A stretch of DNA of 64,000 nt. Source: Streptomyces sp. NBC_01296. Lineage in GTDB: Bacteria > Actinomycetota > Actinomycetes > Streptomycetales > Streptomycetaceae. The stretch lies in assembly GCF_035984415.1 (NCBI RefSeq), contig NZ_CP130720.1:8432001-8496000 (forward strand). The letters are read 5' to 3'. Below the pieces are notes generated by a model. That model had not been told where the DNA came from and ran no database searches. It saw only the letters and a list, made by a program, of their open reading frames with translations. Numbering within the stretch: position 1 is the stretch's first letter; every line of letters begins with the position of its first letter. This document shows positions 33,226 to 42,028 of this stretch, one piece after another. The position numbers and the translations under genes were made by a program.

Positions 33226-36096
33226 TCAATCGCGCGCCGCGGCGGCCCACACACCGGCCAGAGCAGCACGACCGGAGACGCCGACCTTCGCGTAGACCCG
33301 GCCCAGGTGGACTTCGATGGTCTTGGGACTCAAGTGCAGCCGTTGGCCGATGTCCCGGTTGGTCAGGCCGTCCGAGACCAGGTTGACTATCTCGACCTCA
33401 CGGGCGGTCAAGTCGAACCGCTCGGCGCCGCTTTCGGGCCGGGGGCCGCGCGCGTTCAGGCGCCGCTCCTCGCGCGCGACCTGCGGCAGGAACAGTTGCG
33501 CGTCGCACCGCGTGAACAATGCGCGGGCGGACACGAGGTGCGTACGGGCCTGTTCCATCGCCCCGCTGCCGCCGAACGCCGTCGCGGCGAGCAAGTGCGC
33601 CCGCCCGGCCTCCACGGCCGCCCCGATCCGGCCGAACGTTCCGGCAGCGGCGACGGCGAGCGGTGCGGCTGCCGCCGGATCCGTCGGCAGCGTGGCGATC
33701 GCGCGGGCCTGCTGTGCCATGGCGGTGCGCAGCGGAAGATTGAGCCGACCGGCTGCGTCCTCCGCTCGGTCGGCCCATTCCGCGGCCGCGGCGACCCGGC
33801 CGGCCACGGCCTCCGCCTCCGTGAGCATCAGGTACACCAACGGCCTGGTCCGCAGGCCCACCGCGGGCAGCTCGGCACCGCCGCCACTGGTGAGCAGCAG
33901 CTCGATGCAGGCGTGCGGATCACCCGCGTGCAACATCGCCTGCGCCAGCATCGCCTCGGCCTGGCCACTGCGCCAGGAACTCGTGGCCGTCGCCTGGTTG
34001 TCGACGACGATGGCCTCCTTACCCAGGCGGAGCGCCTCGGCCAGGTCGCCGCGCCAGGTGGTGATCCAGCACCCGAAGGTCAACGCCATGACGCGCAGCT
34101 CCTCGCTGCCGGTCAGTTCCGCCGACTCCAGGCTGTCGTCGAAGCAGGTCGTCGCCGCCTCCAGCTCGCCGAGGTAGGCGTGCACCATGCCGCGTATCGC
34201 GGTCAGCAGCGCGATCTTGTGTGACTGCCTGCTCGCGCGTGCCAGTTGCAGGCCACGGCTCATGTGTCGGCTCGCCGCCGTGAGCCGGTCGGCGGAGACT
34301 TCCGACCAGCTCAGCCAGAACGCCGCATCGATGTCGTGGACCAGATCGGTGTCGGGCAGCGCGTCGAGGAGTGCGGCCGCCTCGTCCAGCCGGTCCGCCC
34401 GCCGGTCGATGAGGGTGGCGGCCGACAAAGCCGTCACCAGCAGCATCGGATCCCCGACTTCCCGCGCGGCGGCGATCGCCTCGGCCACCCGGTCCTGTCC
34501 GTTTTCGCGCTCCACACTTTCACCGGCAACGAGCGCGACGAGGAGGAAGGCCGCCGAGTGGGCGTCAACATCTTCGACACGTTTCCACTCGCTGTGCAGC
34601 ATCGCCCTGGCCTCGGTGTAGCGCCCGAGAATCTGCTCCACCGTCGCGCAGGCCCGCGCCGTCTGTGCCCGGATCTGGGTGAGTTCGGCAGGCAGGAGAC
34701 GCAGCACCTCCTGCATGGTGTCCCTGGCCTGCCGCAGGTCGCCCGTGGCGCCGAGTACGTGTGCCAGCCGGCCGAGCAGGATGAGGCGCTGCGGCGTGGC
34801 CGACTCCGAGTCGGGGAGCAACCGGATGGCCGCCCGCAGGAAGTGCCCGGCGGTCGCCGGCGTGGTGTGCATCGTCGCCTCGGCCGCCTCGGTGAGCGTC
34901 GCAACCGCCTCGAGGTCACCGCGGACGGCGGATCGCTCCACGTGCCGGGCGAACTCGGCCGGCGGCGCGCCCCGGCTCCGGAGTGCCGACGCGGCCCGGC
35001 CGTGTGCCTGAAGCCGCCAGCCAGGGCCGGCGTCCTGGTATGCGACGCTGCGCACCAGCGGATGCCGGTACCGGAACCGGCGGGTCGCGCCGTCCAGCCG
35101 CACCAGGTCACGATCGGCGAGCCGGTCGAGCGCGGCGAGCACGGACCCGGCGTCCATTGCTGCCGTTTCGGCGAGCGAATCAGCCTCGAAGTCGTCACCC
35201 ACGACCGCGGCGGCATGCGCGACGACCCGCTCTTGCGGGGTCAACGCGGCCAACTCGGCGGCGAGCACTGCGTGGACCGCCACCGGGATCGCCCCGTCGG
35301 GGTGGAGCGCCGCATCACCGACGGCTATACCCCGCTCACCGGCCCGTACCAGGGCTTCCAGGTAGAACGGGTTTCCGCCACTGGCCCGGTAAAGCTCTTC
35401 CCGCCGGGAACGGCTCAGACCTTCCGGCATGACGTGGCCGGCATCGGCTTGGCTCAGCGGCGCGAGTTCCAGCAGCTCGGCCACCCCGTCGGTCGCGGCG
35501 CGGGACAGTGCGTGCCACAGTCGCAGCGACGTCTGCCGGGGCCTGCCCGCCAATGCCAGGACCACCCGCGCCTGGGGCGGGTGGCGCAGAAGATGGTCGA
35601 GCAGCTCGACCGAACCCTCGTCCGCCCAATGCAGATCGTCGAAGACGAGCACCAGCCCGGACGGCTCGGCGACCAGCTCCAGCAACGCCCGAACCGCCCG
35701 GTGCAGCCGGTACCGCTCCGCGTCGACCAGGTCGGCGGGACCGGCGGCGGGAATCGCCGGGAACACGGTCGCGAGAAGTGCGACCTGCTGTTGCCCGAGG
35801 GAAGCGAGACGCTCCGGGCCCAGCTCGGCGAGCTGGTCGTCGAGTGCGGTGACGAACACACCGAACGGGATGTGGGTCTCGAACTCCGCCGCGCGTGCGC
35901 TGCGTACCGTCCATCCTGCTGTGTCCGCGAGCTTCCCCAGCTCCGTCAGCAGCCGACTCTTGCCGATCCCCGGTTCGCCGGTGACCGCGACGCACCAGGT
36001 GCCACCTTCGCCCGCCAGCAGCGCACGCAGGATCGCGACTTCTCGCGCCCGGCCGAGAAATCTGCCGACAGGCTCCCCATTTGCTTCGTCAGTCAT
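33226..36096 (-). CDS. LAL-type LuxR family ATPase regulator
   Basis: A 956-residue large ATP-binding LuxR regulator. The Walker A is GEPGIGKS at residues 40-47. Walker B is GLVLVFDDLHWADEGSVELL. A long TPR-like helical middle spans residues 300-870. The C-terminal GerE HTH is LTAREVEIVNLVSDGLTNRD, then QRLHLSPKTIEVHLGRVYAK. LAL proteins are usually activators of catabolic or secondary-metabolite operons. No biosynthetic cluster is next to it here; the convergent propeller gene shares only a terminator region. Length and domain order are complete for the family. Confidence 0.94.
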   Translation of the reverse strand: MTDEANGEPVGRFLGRAREVAILRALLAGEGGTWCVAVTGEPGIGKSRLLTELGKLADTAGWTVRSARAAEFETHIPFGVFVTALDDQLAELGPERLASLGQQQVALLATVFPAIPAAGPADLVDAERYRLHRAVRALLELVAEPSGLVLVFDDLHWADEGSVELLDHLLRHPPQARVVLALAGRPRQTSLRLWHALSRAATDGVAELLELAPLSQADAGHVMPEGLSRSRREELYRASGGNPFYLEALVRAGERGIAVGDAALHPDGAIPVAVHAVLAAELAALTPQERVVAHAAAVVGDDFEADSLAETAAMDAGSVLAALDRLADRDLVRLDGATRRFRYRHPLVRSVAYQDAGPGWRLQAHGRAASALRSRGAPPAEFARHVERSAVRGDLEAVATLTEAAEATMHTTPATAGHFLRAAIRLLPDSESATPQRLILLGRLAHVLGATGDLRQARDTMQEVLRLLPAELTQIRAQTARACATVEQILGRYTEARAMLHSEWKRVEDVDAHSAAFLLVALVAGESVERENGQDRVAEAIAAAREVGDPMLLVTALSAATLIDRRADRLDEAAALLDALPDTDLVHDIDAAFWLSWSEVSADRLTAASRHMSRGLQLARASRQSHKIALLTAIRGMVHAYLGELEAATTCFDDSLESAELTGSEELRVMALTFGCWITTWRGDLAEALRLGKEAIVVDNQATATSSWRSGQAEAMLAQAMLHAGDPHACIELLLTSGGGAELPAVGLRTRPLVYLMLTEAEAVAGRVAAAAEWADRAEDAAGRLNLPLRTAMAQQARAIATLPTDPAAAAPLAVAAAGTFGRIGAAVEAGRAHLLAATAFGGSGAMEQARTHLVSARALFTRCDAQLFLPQVAREERRLNARGPRPESGAERFDLTAREVEIVNLVSDGLTNRDIGQRLHLSPKTIEVHLGRVYAKVGVSGRAALAGVWAAAARD

Positions 36097-36268
36097 GCTG
36101 GCGTCGACTCACTTTCCGTACGCGATCAGGCGATGGTATCGACGCTCACGCGCCCTCGGCTGGCCTGAATGGGTGCCGCCGCTTACACCCGCCGATAAGA
36201 ATGCAAGGCCGAGCACTTCCTTGCCTTCGTCGGCATCGCCGGTGGTTGATCTGCTACCGCCGGTGCGC

Positions 36269-36742
36269 TCAGAGGGCTGAAGGGGAGGCCGACCAGCTTC
36301 TGGTGCCGCCGAGCTCTGACATCGCAAGTTCTGCGTCCCTGCGCACGTCGGGGTCAGGGTGGGCGAGGAAGGTCTCAATCGGGCGTCGGGCACGCTCGTC
36401 ATGCGTCGCCGACAGGCTGAACAGGACGTACTCCAACAGCAGAGGTTCAAAAGCATAGATGTGCGTCGCCAGCGATTCGAGCACCTCGTAGGGGAGTTCG
36501 TAGGGAACTGCCGCCGCCGCCACAGCGTGCAAGGCGGACTCCCGCAGTGCGTAGTCCCCGTCGGTCACCGCCAGCTGAACAAGCCATCCGACGACTCGCT
36601 CGGCGTCAGCGTGTCGCAAGTAGGCCGACTCCAGCAGATCGCCCAGGTTGTCAGCCCACAGCTCACGCTGGCGCGCGTCCGCGCTGTTCAGCATCGTCCA
36701 TGCCGCCTCAAGCTGTTGCATCAACTGTCGGTACTCGTCCAT
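36269..36742 (-). CDS. HEAT-like repeat protein
   Basis: A 157-residue all-helical protein with repeat-like helix pairs: WADNLGDLLESAYLRHADAE, VTDGDYALRESALHAVAAAA, LLLEYVLFSLSATHDERARR and HPDPDVRRDAELAMSELGG. The D-x-x-V-R-x-x-A-x-x-A endings are typical of HEAT repeats, which form protein-binding surfaces. Proteins of this size and type often act as immunity or adaptor proteins, but no toxin partner is adjacent. The ATG is at 36742. The flanking gap 36097-36268 is empty. Confidence 0.65.
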   Translation of the reverse strand: MDEYRQLMQQLEAAWTMLNSADARQRELWADNLGDLLESAYLRHADAERVVGWLVQLAVTDGDYALRESALHAVAAAAVPYELPYEVLESLATHIYAFEPLLLEYVLFSLSATHDERARRPIETFLAHPDPDVRRDAELAMSELGGTRSWSASPSAL

Positions 36743-36879
36743 GCAGCGATCCTAGGGACTGGGCCGCCGCCAACAGCCCACGCGCCAATCGAATCAAGCT
36801 CCTAACGAGCTCGTGCGTGGGTGGCAGCGAGACGTCGGTTCCGAGATCGTCGATCATGGTTGCGTGGTGGGGAGCGCGA

Positions 36880-37070
36880 CGCGTGCAGCGATCATCAGCG
36901 ACCGGAGGATCACGGGCTTGTCGCCCGATGTGATCGCCGAACTCGTTGCCGAGTTAGGTCCGTTGTGGCACGAACGGCATCAGGCAGGACTGGTGTCCAG
37001 GCGGAGGAAGAGGGCCGTCGGCGCCGGCGCGAAGCACCGGCTGGTCTTGTACGCCAGTCCCACCTCGTAG
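36880..37070 (+). pseudogene. IS5-family transposase N-terminal fragment
   Basis: The frame reads IISDRRITGLSPDVIAELVA, ELGPLWHERHQAGLVSRRRK and RAVGAGAKHRLVLYAS before a stop at 37070. It is the N-terminal region of IS5-like transposases with the family's GAGAKHRLV. Everything after residue 80 is missing. Confidence 0.7.
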
Positions 37071-37080
37071 ATGGCGGCCG

Positions 37081-37521
37081 TCAGCAGGAGAACCGTAAGG
37101 GTGTCGCGGACGGGCGTGTACGCGGGCAGGGTGCCTGGAGCGGGCCGCACTGGCCTCCGGGTGAGAGGGCGCACTGGCCGTTCCCTCGGTCCTTGCCGTT
37201 CCGGTGGTGTGCCGGTCCACCTGCTTTCCTCCGCTTCGGCGATCCGGGTGCGGTGGGCCGCGAGGGTGCCTCGAAGCTCGCGTCCTGCGGTGACGCCTCG
37301 GGAACGAGCTGTTGCTCCTCGACGAGGCGGCGGTTCTGCTCGCGCAGGACGCCGACTTCCTGTTGCAGCTGGCGGGCCTGCTCGCGCTGCTGGGCGAGCT
37401 CCCCCTCCACCTGGTGAATGTAGTCCTGGGCGTGGCGCAGGCTGCCGGCCAGGCGAGGGCGTGGGCTACCCGAGGACGCGCCCACGCTCGACCGGGTCGC
37501 CGCCTGCTTCGACCGGACCAT
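37081..37521 (-). CDS. Coiled-coil protein of unknown family, possibly truncated
   Basis: From an ATG at 37521 the frame has very strong G/C third-position bias. It holds one long coiled coil, RHAQDYIHQVEGELAQQREQ, ARQLQQEVGVLREQNRRLVE and EQQLVPE, with heptads over about 45 residues. A Pro/Ser-rich tail follows. Beyond about residue 110 the bias fades and the frame enters debris, so the C-terminus is probably not native. I do not recognise the family; it may be the front of a lost gene. Confidence 0.4.
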   Translation of the reverse strand: MVRSKQAATRSSVGASSGSPRPRLAGSLRHAQDYIHQVEGELAQQREQARQLQQEVGVLREQNRRLVEEQQLVPEASPQDASFEAPSRPTAPGSPKRRKAGGPAHHRNGKDRGNGQCALSPGGQCGPLQAPCPRTRPSATPLRFSC

Positions 37522-37649
37522 CTGAGCGGAACCCCGTCGTGGAAACGGCGGTCCGATCGGCCCCAATCCGATCGGACCACCCCTGCGGCGCACCGGCCGA
37601 GAGGGGCTTGGTCCCGCCGACGGATGCCGGTCCGGGGTGGTGGTCGCGG

Positions 37650-38247
37650 GTGGTGGTGGAGGCCGTCGACCCGGAGCAGGTGCGGGCCGCGTTACGGGGC
37701 CCGATCGGTGCCGGGGTGGCGGCGGACCGGCTGACGCAGGCCCTGGGGGAGCCGCTCCCGCGGTGCCGGCCGCGGGTGACCGCGTCCGCGGTGCCGGCCG
37801 CGGGTGACCGCGTCCGCGGTCGGCCACCTGGCCCGGGCCGGCCTCCTGGTCCGCCTCGCCGGTGACGCCACCTTCCCTGACGTTCACCCGGACCAGGTGG
37901 CCGCCCTCGCGCGCCGCCGGGACCTGCCGGCCCTCCTCGACCGGCACGTCCCCCTCGGCCCGGACCAGGCCACCCGGCGCCTGGGCGTGCGCAGGACGGA
38001 TTGGGATCAGGTGGCCAGGCTCGGGTTCGTCGCCCCGGTGGACACGGTGGCCATCGACTACAAGTCCCACGCCGGCGTCACCGTCGTCCCGCTCCACTCC
38101 GCACTCGATATCGCGCTGCTCCCCCATCCGGCCCTGCGAGCGGGGACTGGCCGTCGGCCGGGAGTGCGCGCCGGTACGAGGGCGCCCTTGAACCTGCGGC
38201 CGCGTCTTCTTCCCGCGGATTCACGGAATCCGGATCGCCGGGTGTGA
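37650..38247 (+). pseudogene. DNA-binding-like gene broken by a 28-bp tandem duplication
   Basis: The first frame reads VVVEAVDPEQVRAALRGPIG and VAADRLTQALGEPLPRCRPR, then runs into a 28-bp tandem duplication. Downstream the sense moves to another frame: VGHLARAGLLVRLAGDATFP, DVHPDQVAALARRRDLPALL, GPDQATRRLGVRRTDWDQVA and VPLHSALDIALLP. Deleting one 28-bp unit restores one continuous frame (PRVTASAVGHLARAGLLV). The H-x-x-Q-x-x-A-L and LGVRRTDWDQVARLGF segments look like HTH motifs. The C-terminal part is also missing, so further deletion occurred near 38160. Confidence 0.65.
37761..37816. repeat. 28-bp perfect tandem duplication
   Basis: Two identical 28-bp units, 37761-37788 and 37789-37816. 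Because 28 is not a multiple of three, the duplication shifts the reading frame of the gene around it. Confidence 0.9.
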
Positions 38248-38311
38248 GACCGCGGGCGAGGGGCAGGCGCGCTGTACGAGAGGCCGACCCAACCACCATG
38301 GAGGCATTTTC

Positions 38312-38680
38312 ATGACGGAGAACGTGTGGGGCTACCGCGAGACCTCGGGCCGTCTGCAGGGCGTCGACCTGACGGGATTCAAGGTCGAGGCCGTCGACGG
38401 CGGTATCGGCAAGGTGGACAAGCACTCCGATGAGGCCGGGTCTGCGTACATCGTGGTGGACACCGGTCCGTGGATCTTCGGCAAGGAGGTCCTCCTCCCG
38501 GCCGGCACGGTATCCCGTATCGACGTGGACGACGAGACGATCTACGTCGACCGGACGAAGGAACAGATCAAGAACGCCCCCGAGTTCCACCGCGAGAAGC
38601 ACCTACAGGACGAGGCCTACCGCGCGGAAATCGGCACGTACTACGGCATCGGCGGGCCGTTCGGCGGCCGCCTCGTCTGA
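38312..38680 (+). CDS. PRC-barrel domain protein
   Basis: A 122-residue protein with a PRC-barrel core: DLTGFKVEAVDGGIGKVDKH, AYIVVDTGPWIFGKEVLLPA and VSRIDVDDETIYVDRTKEQI. This is the beta-barrel shared by ribosome-maturation RimM and photosynthetic H subunits. The stand-alone actinobacterial type has an unknown, probably stress-linked role. A short helical tail ends in GIGGPFGGRLV. GGAGG lies before the ATG at 38312. It starts a same-strand run with the small genes at 38734 and 39025. Confidence 0.9.
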   Translation: MTENVWGYRETSGRLQGVDLTGFKVEAVDGGIGKVDKHSDEAGSAYIVVDTGPWIFGKEVLLPAGTVSRIDVDDETIYVDRTKEQIKNAPEFHREKHLQDEAYRAEIGTYYGIGGPFGGRLV

Positions 38681-38733
38681 TCCGGCGCGCCGTTGTGGCG
38701 ACGGCACCGTGCGCGACGCTGGGAGCATCCACG

Positions 38734-38928
38734 GTGACTGAGCACAAGAAGCACAAGCCGACGACCCCGCCCTCGAAGGCGCCGGGGGAGAGCGGCGACC
38801 GCGAAGCCCGCAAGGAGGCCGAAGAGGCAGTCATTCCGGGCGGTCACGACCGTGAGGCGGGAGACGCGCTGACAGCGAGTCCCGAAGCCCAAGGCCGGGC
38901 GGGCAAGCGGGCCGGTTCCGGGGACTGA
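38734..38928 (+). CDS. Small hydrophilic protein
   Basis: A 64-residue disordered, charged protein (EHKKHKPTTPPSKAPGESGD, then ARKEAEEAVIPGGHD). The start is GTG at 38734, chosen because GGGAG lies eight bases upstream and no ATG fits. It lies 53 bp after the PRC-barrel gene and is probably cotranscribed. There is no known domain. Small charged proteins of this kind are common beside streptomycete stress genes. Confidence 0.55.
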   Translation: MTEHKKHKPTTPPSKAPGESGDREARKEAEEAVIPGGHDREAGDALTASPEAQGRAGKRAGSGD

Positions 38929-39024
38929 CCCCGGCAGCGGCAGGCTCCCGCAGGGCGGCTCCTCGACGGTCAGGCCTCGGGGAGCCGCGTCGGGCCGCGG
39001 AGTGACGGAACGAGGAGGCGTGCC

Positions 39025-39291
39025 ATGAAGGCATCGAAAGTCGCCTACAAGCCGGTCGGGTTGGCTCTCGGGGCCGGCGCCGGCCTGCTGGCCGGGGCGA
39101 TCTTCAACGAGGTCTGGAAACTCGCGGGGCACGAGGACGAGGCCCCGAACGCCACGGACGAGGATCGGCCGTGGCGCGAGATACTGATCGCCGCCGCAAT
39201 TCAGGGCGCGATCTTCGCCCTGGTCAAAGCAGCCGTCCAGAGGTCCGGGGCAGTTGCCGTACGGCGCGTGTCGGGCACCTGGCCGGCCTGA
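39025..39291 (+). CDS. DUF4235 membrane protein
   Basis: An 88-residue protein. Helix 1 is YKPVGLALGAGAGLLAGAIF; a charged loop with EVWKLAGHEDEAPNATDEDR follows; helix 2 is EILIAAAIQGAIFALVKAAV, with an Arg-rich end. This is the DUF4235 layout (K-P-x-G-x-x-x-G...W-K...G-x-I-F-x-x-V-K). Function is unknown. GAGGAGG precedes the ATG. It is the third gene of the PRC-barrel run. Confidence 0.9.
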   Translation: MKASKVAYKPVGLALGAGAGLLAGAIFNEVWKLAGHEDEAPNATDEDRPWREILIAAAIQGAIFALVKAAVQRSGAVAVRRVSGTWPA

Positions 39292-39519
39292 GCCGCCGGG
39301 GCCCTGCCGCCCACTGCATGGCCTCATGGCGGAAGAGGGGCCTCGATCATGGCGTCGTCCGTCGCCTTCGATGACGGAGTCGGTGCCTCTGGCGTCCGTC
39401 ACCTGACGACCAGCCACCGCGGTGCAGCGCGATCCGCGCCGCCACCAGCCCGATCGCCCCGAGGCTGAGGCGAGTGGTTCGCACGTGCGCATACTCGTGC
39501 CTGCCTGTACGGCGTGGTG

Positions 39520-39810
39520 TACCCGAAGGGCAGTGCTTTGCCCTTCCGCCGGATCTGGGTGCTACCTCGAGGTCACCCTCGTCAGCGGCGCGGAGGCCCA
39601 CATACACGCAGACCTTGCACAGTCCGCGCTGCGCAGGATGGGGGTCACCATGGCCGTGGACACCCGCCCGGCGGAGCGCCGGACCGATCGCGCTCGACAA
39701 CGCCGATACCGCCGCCGAGCAAGCGCTGATCGCGGGGCGGGGTGTGCTGATCGGCGCGGGCGCCTGGCCGGCAGCAGCAGCGGCGGCTCACCGCAACAAC
39801 CACCGCACAC
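39520..39810 (+). pseudogene. Hypothetical gene remnant with frameshift
   Basis: The plus strand reads CYLEVTLVSGAEAHIHADLA and QSALRRMGVTMAVDTRPA in one frame to about 39680. It then reads GPIALDNADTAAEQALIAGR and GVLIGAGAWPAA in another, each with good bias. Removing one or two bases near 39680 would join them. No family is recognised. The 230 bp before it hold no gene. Confidence 0.4.
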
Positions 39811-39916
39811 TATCGGCCAGTACGACGCGTGGGGCGCATGGGACGCCCGGCCGAGGGCACTTGAGGCGCAGGCGGCGTCCCCGCCCCGCGAAGGCGACGT
39901 GTGAAGGAGCGAGATC

Positions 39917-40150
39917 GTGCTGATGGCTCACCCTGCGGTGCTGGCACGTCTGGTGGAGGAGTACGAGATGGTGTCGCAGCCTCAGGTCGGAGGCCGTCGG
40001 GAACTGCTGCGGCAGCGGCTGGAGGACGTGGTCTACACGCTGTGCGTGTCGACCGGGACACGCGACATCGATGCCGCGCTGGCCTCGGCCCGGGAACGGA
40101 TGGGCGCCGCCTGGCTCACTGTCGCGGACGGCCCGGCGGCGGTGGTCTGA
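39917..40150 (+). CDS. DUF5133 domain protein
   Basis: A 77-residue helical protein: LMAHPAVLARLVEEYEMVSQ, GGRRELLRQRLEDVVYTLCV and TGTRDIDAALASARERM. This matches DUF5133, known only from streptomycetes and kin and without a known function. The start is GTG at 39917; AGGAG lies eight bases before it and the family begins M-L-M-A-H-P. An ATG two codons on is possible. A strong hairpin follows. Confidence 0.82.
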   Translation: MLMAHPAVLARLVEEYEMVSQPQVGGRRELLRQRLEDVVYTLCVSTGTRDIDAALASARERMGAAWLTVADGPAAVV

Positions 40151-40186
40151 CGGCCCGCCCCGACTCGGACGGCATCCGGCACCGGC

Positions 40187-40224
40187 GGTGCCGTACCGGG
40201 CTCACTCGGGCCCGGTACGGCACC
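40187..40224. terminator. Strong bidirectional hairpin
   Basis: A perfect 15-bp stem (GGTGCCGTACCGGGC and its complement) with an 8-base loop, between the convergent DUF5133 and emfourin-like genes, 37 and 47 bp from their stops. Confidence 0.85.
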
Positions 40225-40270
40225 CCGTCGGGCCGCTGCGCGGGGAGGCGCGGCCGGGCGGGTGGGACGG

Positions 40271-40537
40271 TCAGGCGCCCTCGCCCAGAACGGTGGAAAT
40301 CAGCTGCCGTTGTTCCTCGGTGAGGTACGGATCCCGTAACTCCACCAGCTTGCCGTCGACGTGGACGACGTAGCTGAACCCGTCCGGCACGGGCTCCCGG
40401 TCCGCGGGGCACTCACCGCTCAGGGCTCGCTCGGCCAGGCGCTCAAGCTCGGCGCCGTCGCTTCGGTACTCCGTGTCGAGGGAAGCGGTCCGTTCCCTGC
40501 CTGCGAACCCGCCGGTACGGGTGACGGTGATCAGCAT
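40271..40537 (-). CDS. Emfourin-like protealysin inhibitor
   Basis: An 88-residue protein with the emfourin pattern: LITVTRTGGFAGRERTASLD at the N-terminus, a helix ELERLAERALS, PVPDGFSYVVHVDGKLVELR, and TEEQRQLISTVL at the end. Emfourin is a protein inhibitor of M4 metalloproteases (protealysin) and is normally encoded beside the protease gene. No M4 protease is present in this window. AAGGAGGTTTTGC precedes the ATG at 40537. Confidence 0.85.
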   Translation of the reverse strand: MLITVTRTGGFAGRERTASLDTEYRSDGAELERLAERALSGECPADREPVPDGFSYVVHVDGKLVELRDPYLTEEQRQLISTVLGEGA

Positions 40538-40935
40538 CGCAAAACCTCCTTGATCGAGCGCCGCGTGCGGCCGGCCGGGCCGGCCGGTTCAAGCGGCGCA
40601 CGGGATGGGCACCCTCTCGCCTGCCCCCGAAAGCCCCACATGTGCCTCTGCGCACGGCATCGAAGCAAGATGTCCGAAAGTCGCTGCACCCGGACCGCCG
40701 GGGTCCGGGCGCACACCCTGCCCTCCGGGTGCGCGGCCGGCCTGCGTCGGCGAAGCTGCCCGCGGCGTGTCGAGGTCGCGGGGTGTGCCCCCACGGCCTG
40801 CCGGTAGGCCGCGTGGCCACCCAGAGGAAGGCCCTCACGCAGGCCCTGCGGTCGGACGGCCGACCCGTGCGCGCCGCCGACTCCGTACGGAGGGCGGACG
40901 GTCCGTGGGCCTCGCCCCGGCGCCGCTGCGGATTC
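40538..40935. other. Stretch without a supported gene
   Basis: Upstream region of the emfourin-like gene followed by Arg/Pro-rich noise. A plus-strand segment near 40800-40905 (PVGRVATQRKALTQALRSDG) has some bias but no recognisable family and no clear start. Confidence 0.35.
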
Positions 40936-40939
40936 GGAT

Positions 40940-41910
40940 GTGCGGCGACGCCCCTCGCCCCCTGGACCGACAGCACCGTGCCTCTCCTGGCCCGCGGCTA
41001 CGCTTGGCTGCCCGATCGGATGCGTGCCACGCACGGCCGGCCGGTCCGGACCAGGCTGCTCGGCCGGCCGACGATCGCGCTGCGCGGGCCGGCAGCCGTC
41101 GGTTTCTTCTACGACGAGCGGCACATCCGGCGGACCTCCGCCCTTCCCGAGCCCGTGCTCGACACACTCTTCGGGCAAGGCGCCGTGCACACCCTGGACG
41201 GGGATGCCCACCGCGCCCGCAAGGCCATGTTCCTCGCGCTCCTCGAGGACGAAGCCGGAGTGGCCGCGCCGGCCGAGCACGTGGCCCTTCAATGGTCGGA
41301 GGCGGTCACCGACTGGGGCGGTGGCCGGCGCGGCGTGCTGTTCGACGAGACCGCGCGGCTCCTGGCCCGCTCCATCTGCGCGTGGACGGGTCTCCGGCTC
41401 TCCGACGGGGCCGCCCGGCTGATGGCCGAGGACTGCACGGCCATGGCCGGGAGCTGCTCCGCAAGGACACCGAAGGGCAGTACGCGCAGGCGATCGCCCA
41501 CGAGGTGCGGCGCTTCTATCCCTTCGCCCCGTTCGTCGGCGGCTTGGCCGCGACCGACCTGACCTGGCAGGGCGAGGCCATCGCGAAGGACACCCTGGTC
41601 CTGCTCGACCTGTACGGGCACAACCATGACCCCGAACTGTGGGACGCCCCGTACCGCTTCGATCCGCAGCGCTTCGCCGGACGAGAACCCGGCGCCGACG
41701 AGCTCATCCCGCAAGGCGGCGGGGACCCCGCTCGAGGTCACCGCTGCCCCGGCGAGGACGTCACCGTCGCCGTGCTGGCCACGTTCGCAGCGGAACTCGC
41801 CGCCCTCGACTTCGACGTCCCCGAACAGGACCTGTCGATTCCACTGTCCCGGGTCCCCACCCGCCCGCGCAGCGGATTCGTCCTCACCACAGCCCGGTCT
41901 GGTGCATTGG
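40940..41910 (+). pseudogene. CYP152-type P450 peroxygenase, internally deleted
   Basis: One frame gives the N-terminal half: DSTVPLLARGYAWLPDRMRA, RTRLLGRPTIALRGPAAVGF, TLFGQGAVHTLDGDAHRARK and LFDETARLLARSICAWTGLR. After about 41455 another frame gives the C-terminal third: EVRRFYPFAPFVGGLAATDL with the ExxR, LDLYGHNHDPELWDAPYRFD, and GGGDPARGHRCPGEDVTV with the heme cysteine. The usual I-helix segment between them, about 90 residues, is deleted. CYP152 enzymes use hydrogen peroxide to hydroxylate or decarboxylate fatty acids. The product cannot fold or work. Confidence 0.8.
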
Positions 41911-42028
41911 GTTGGCGAGTGGGGCGACTGGCCAGGGGCAACCACGAACACCGCGGCGCAGCCGGCTCGAGGTCGGAGCGGCCGTCCGATCCACCGGCAC
42001 ACCGCCTTCTCGTGCGTGCCTGCAACGG

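Noticed and set aside
34246..36168. A 640-codon plus-strand frame opposite the LuxR regulator
   Set aside because: Arg/Pro-rich shadow with no domains; the minus strand encodes Walker motifs and a GerE HTH.
37761..37816. Possible CRISPR-like direct repeat
   Set aside because: The two 28-bp units are directly adjacent with no spacer, lie within a coding region and occur only twice.
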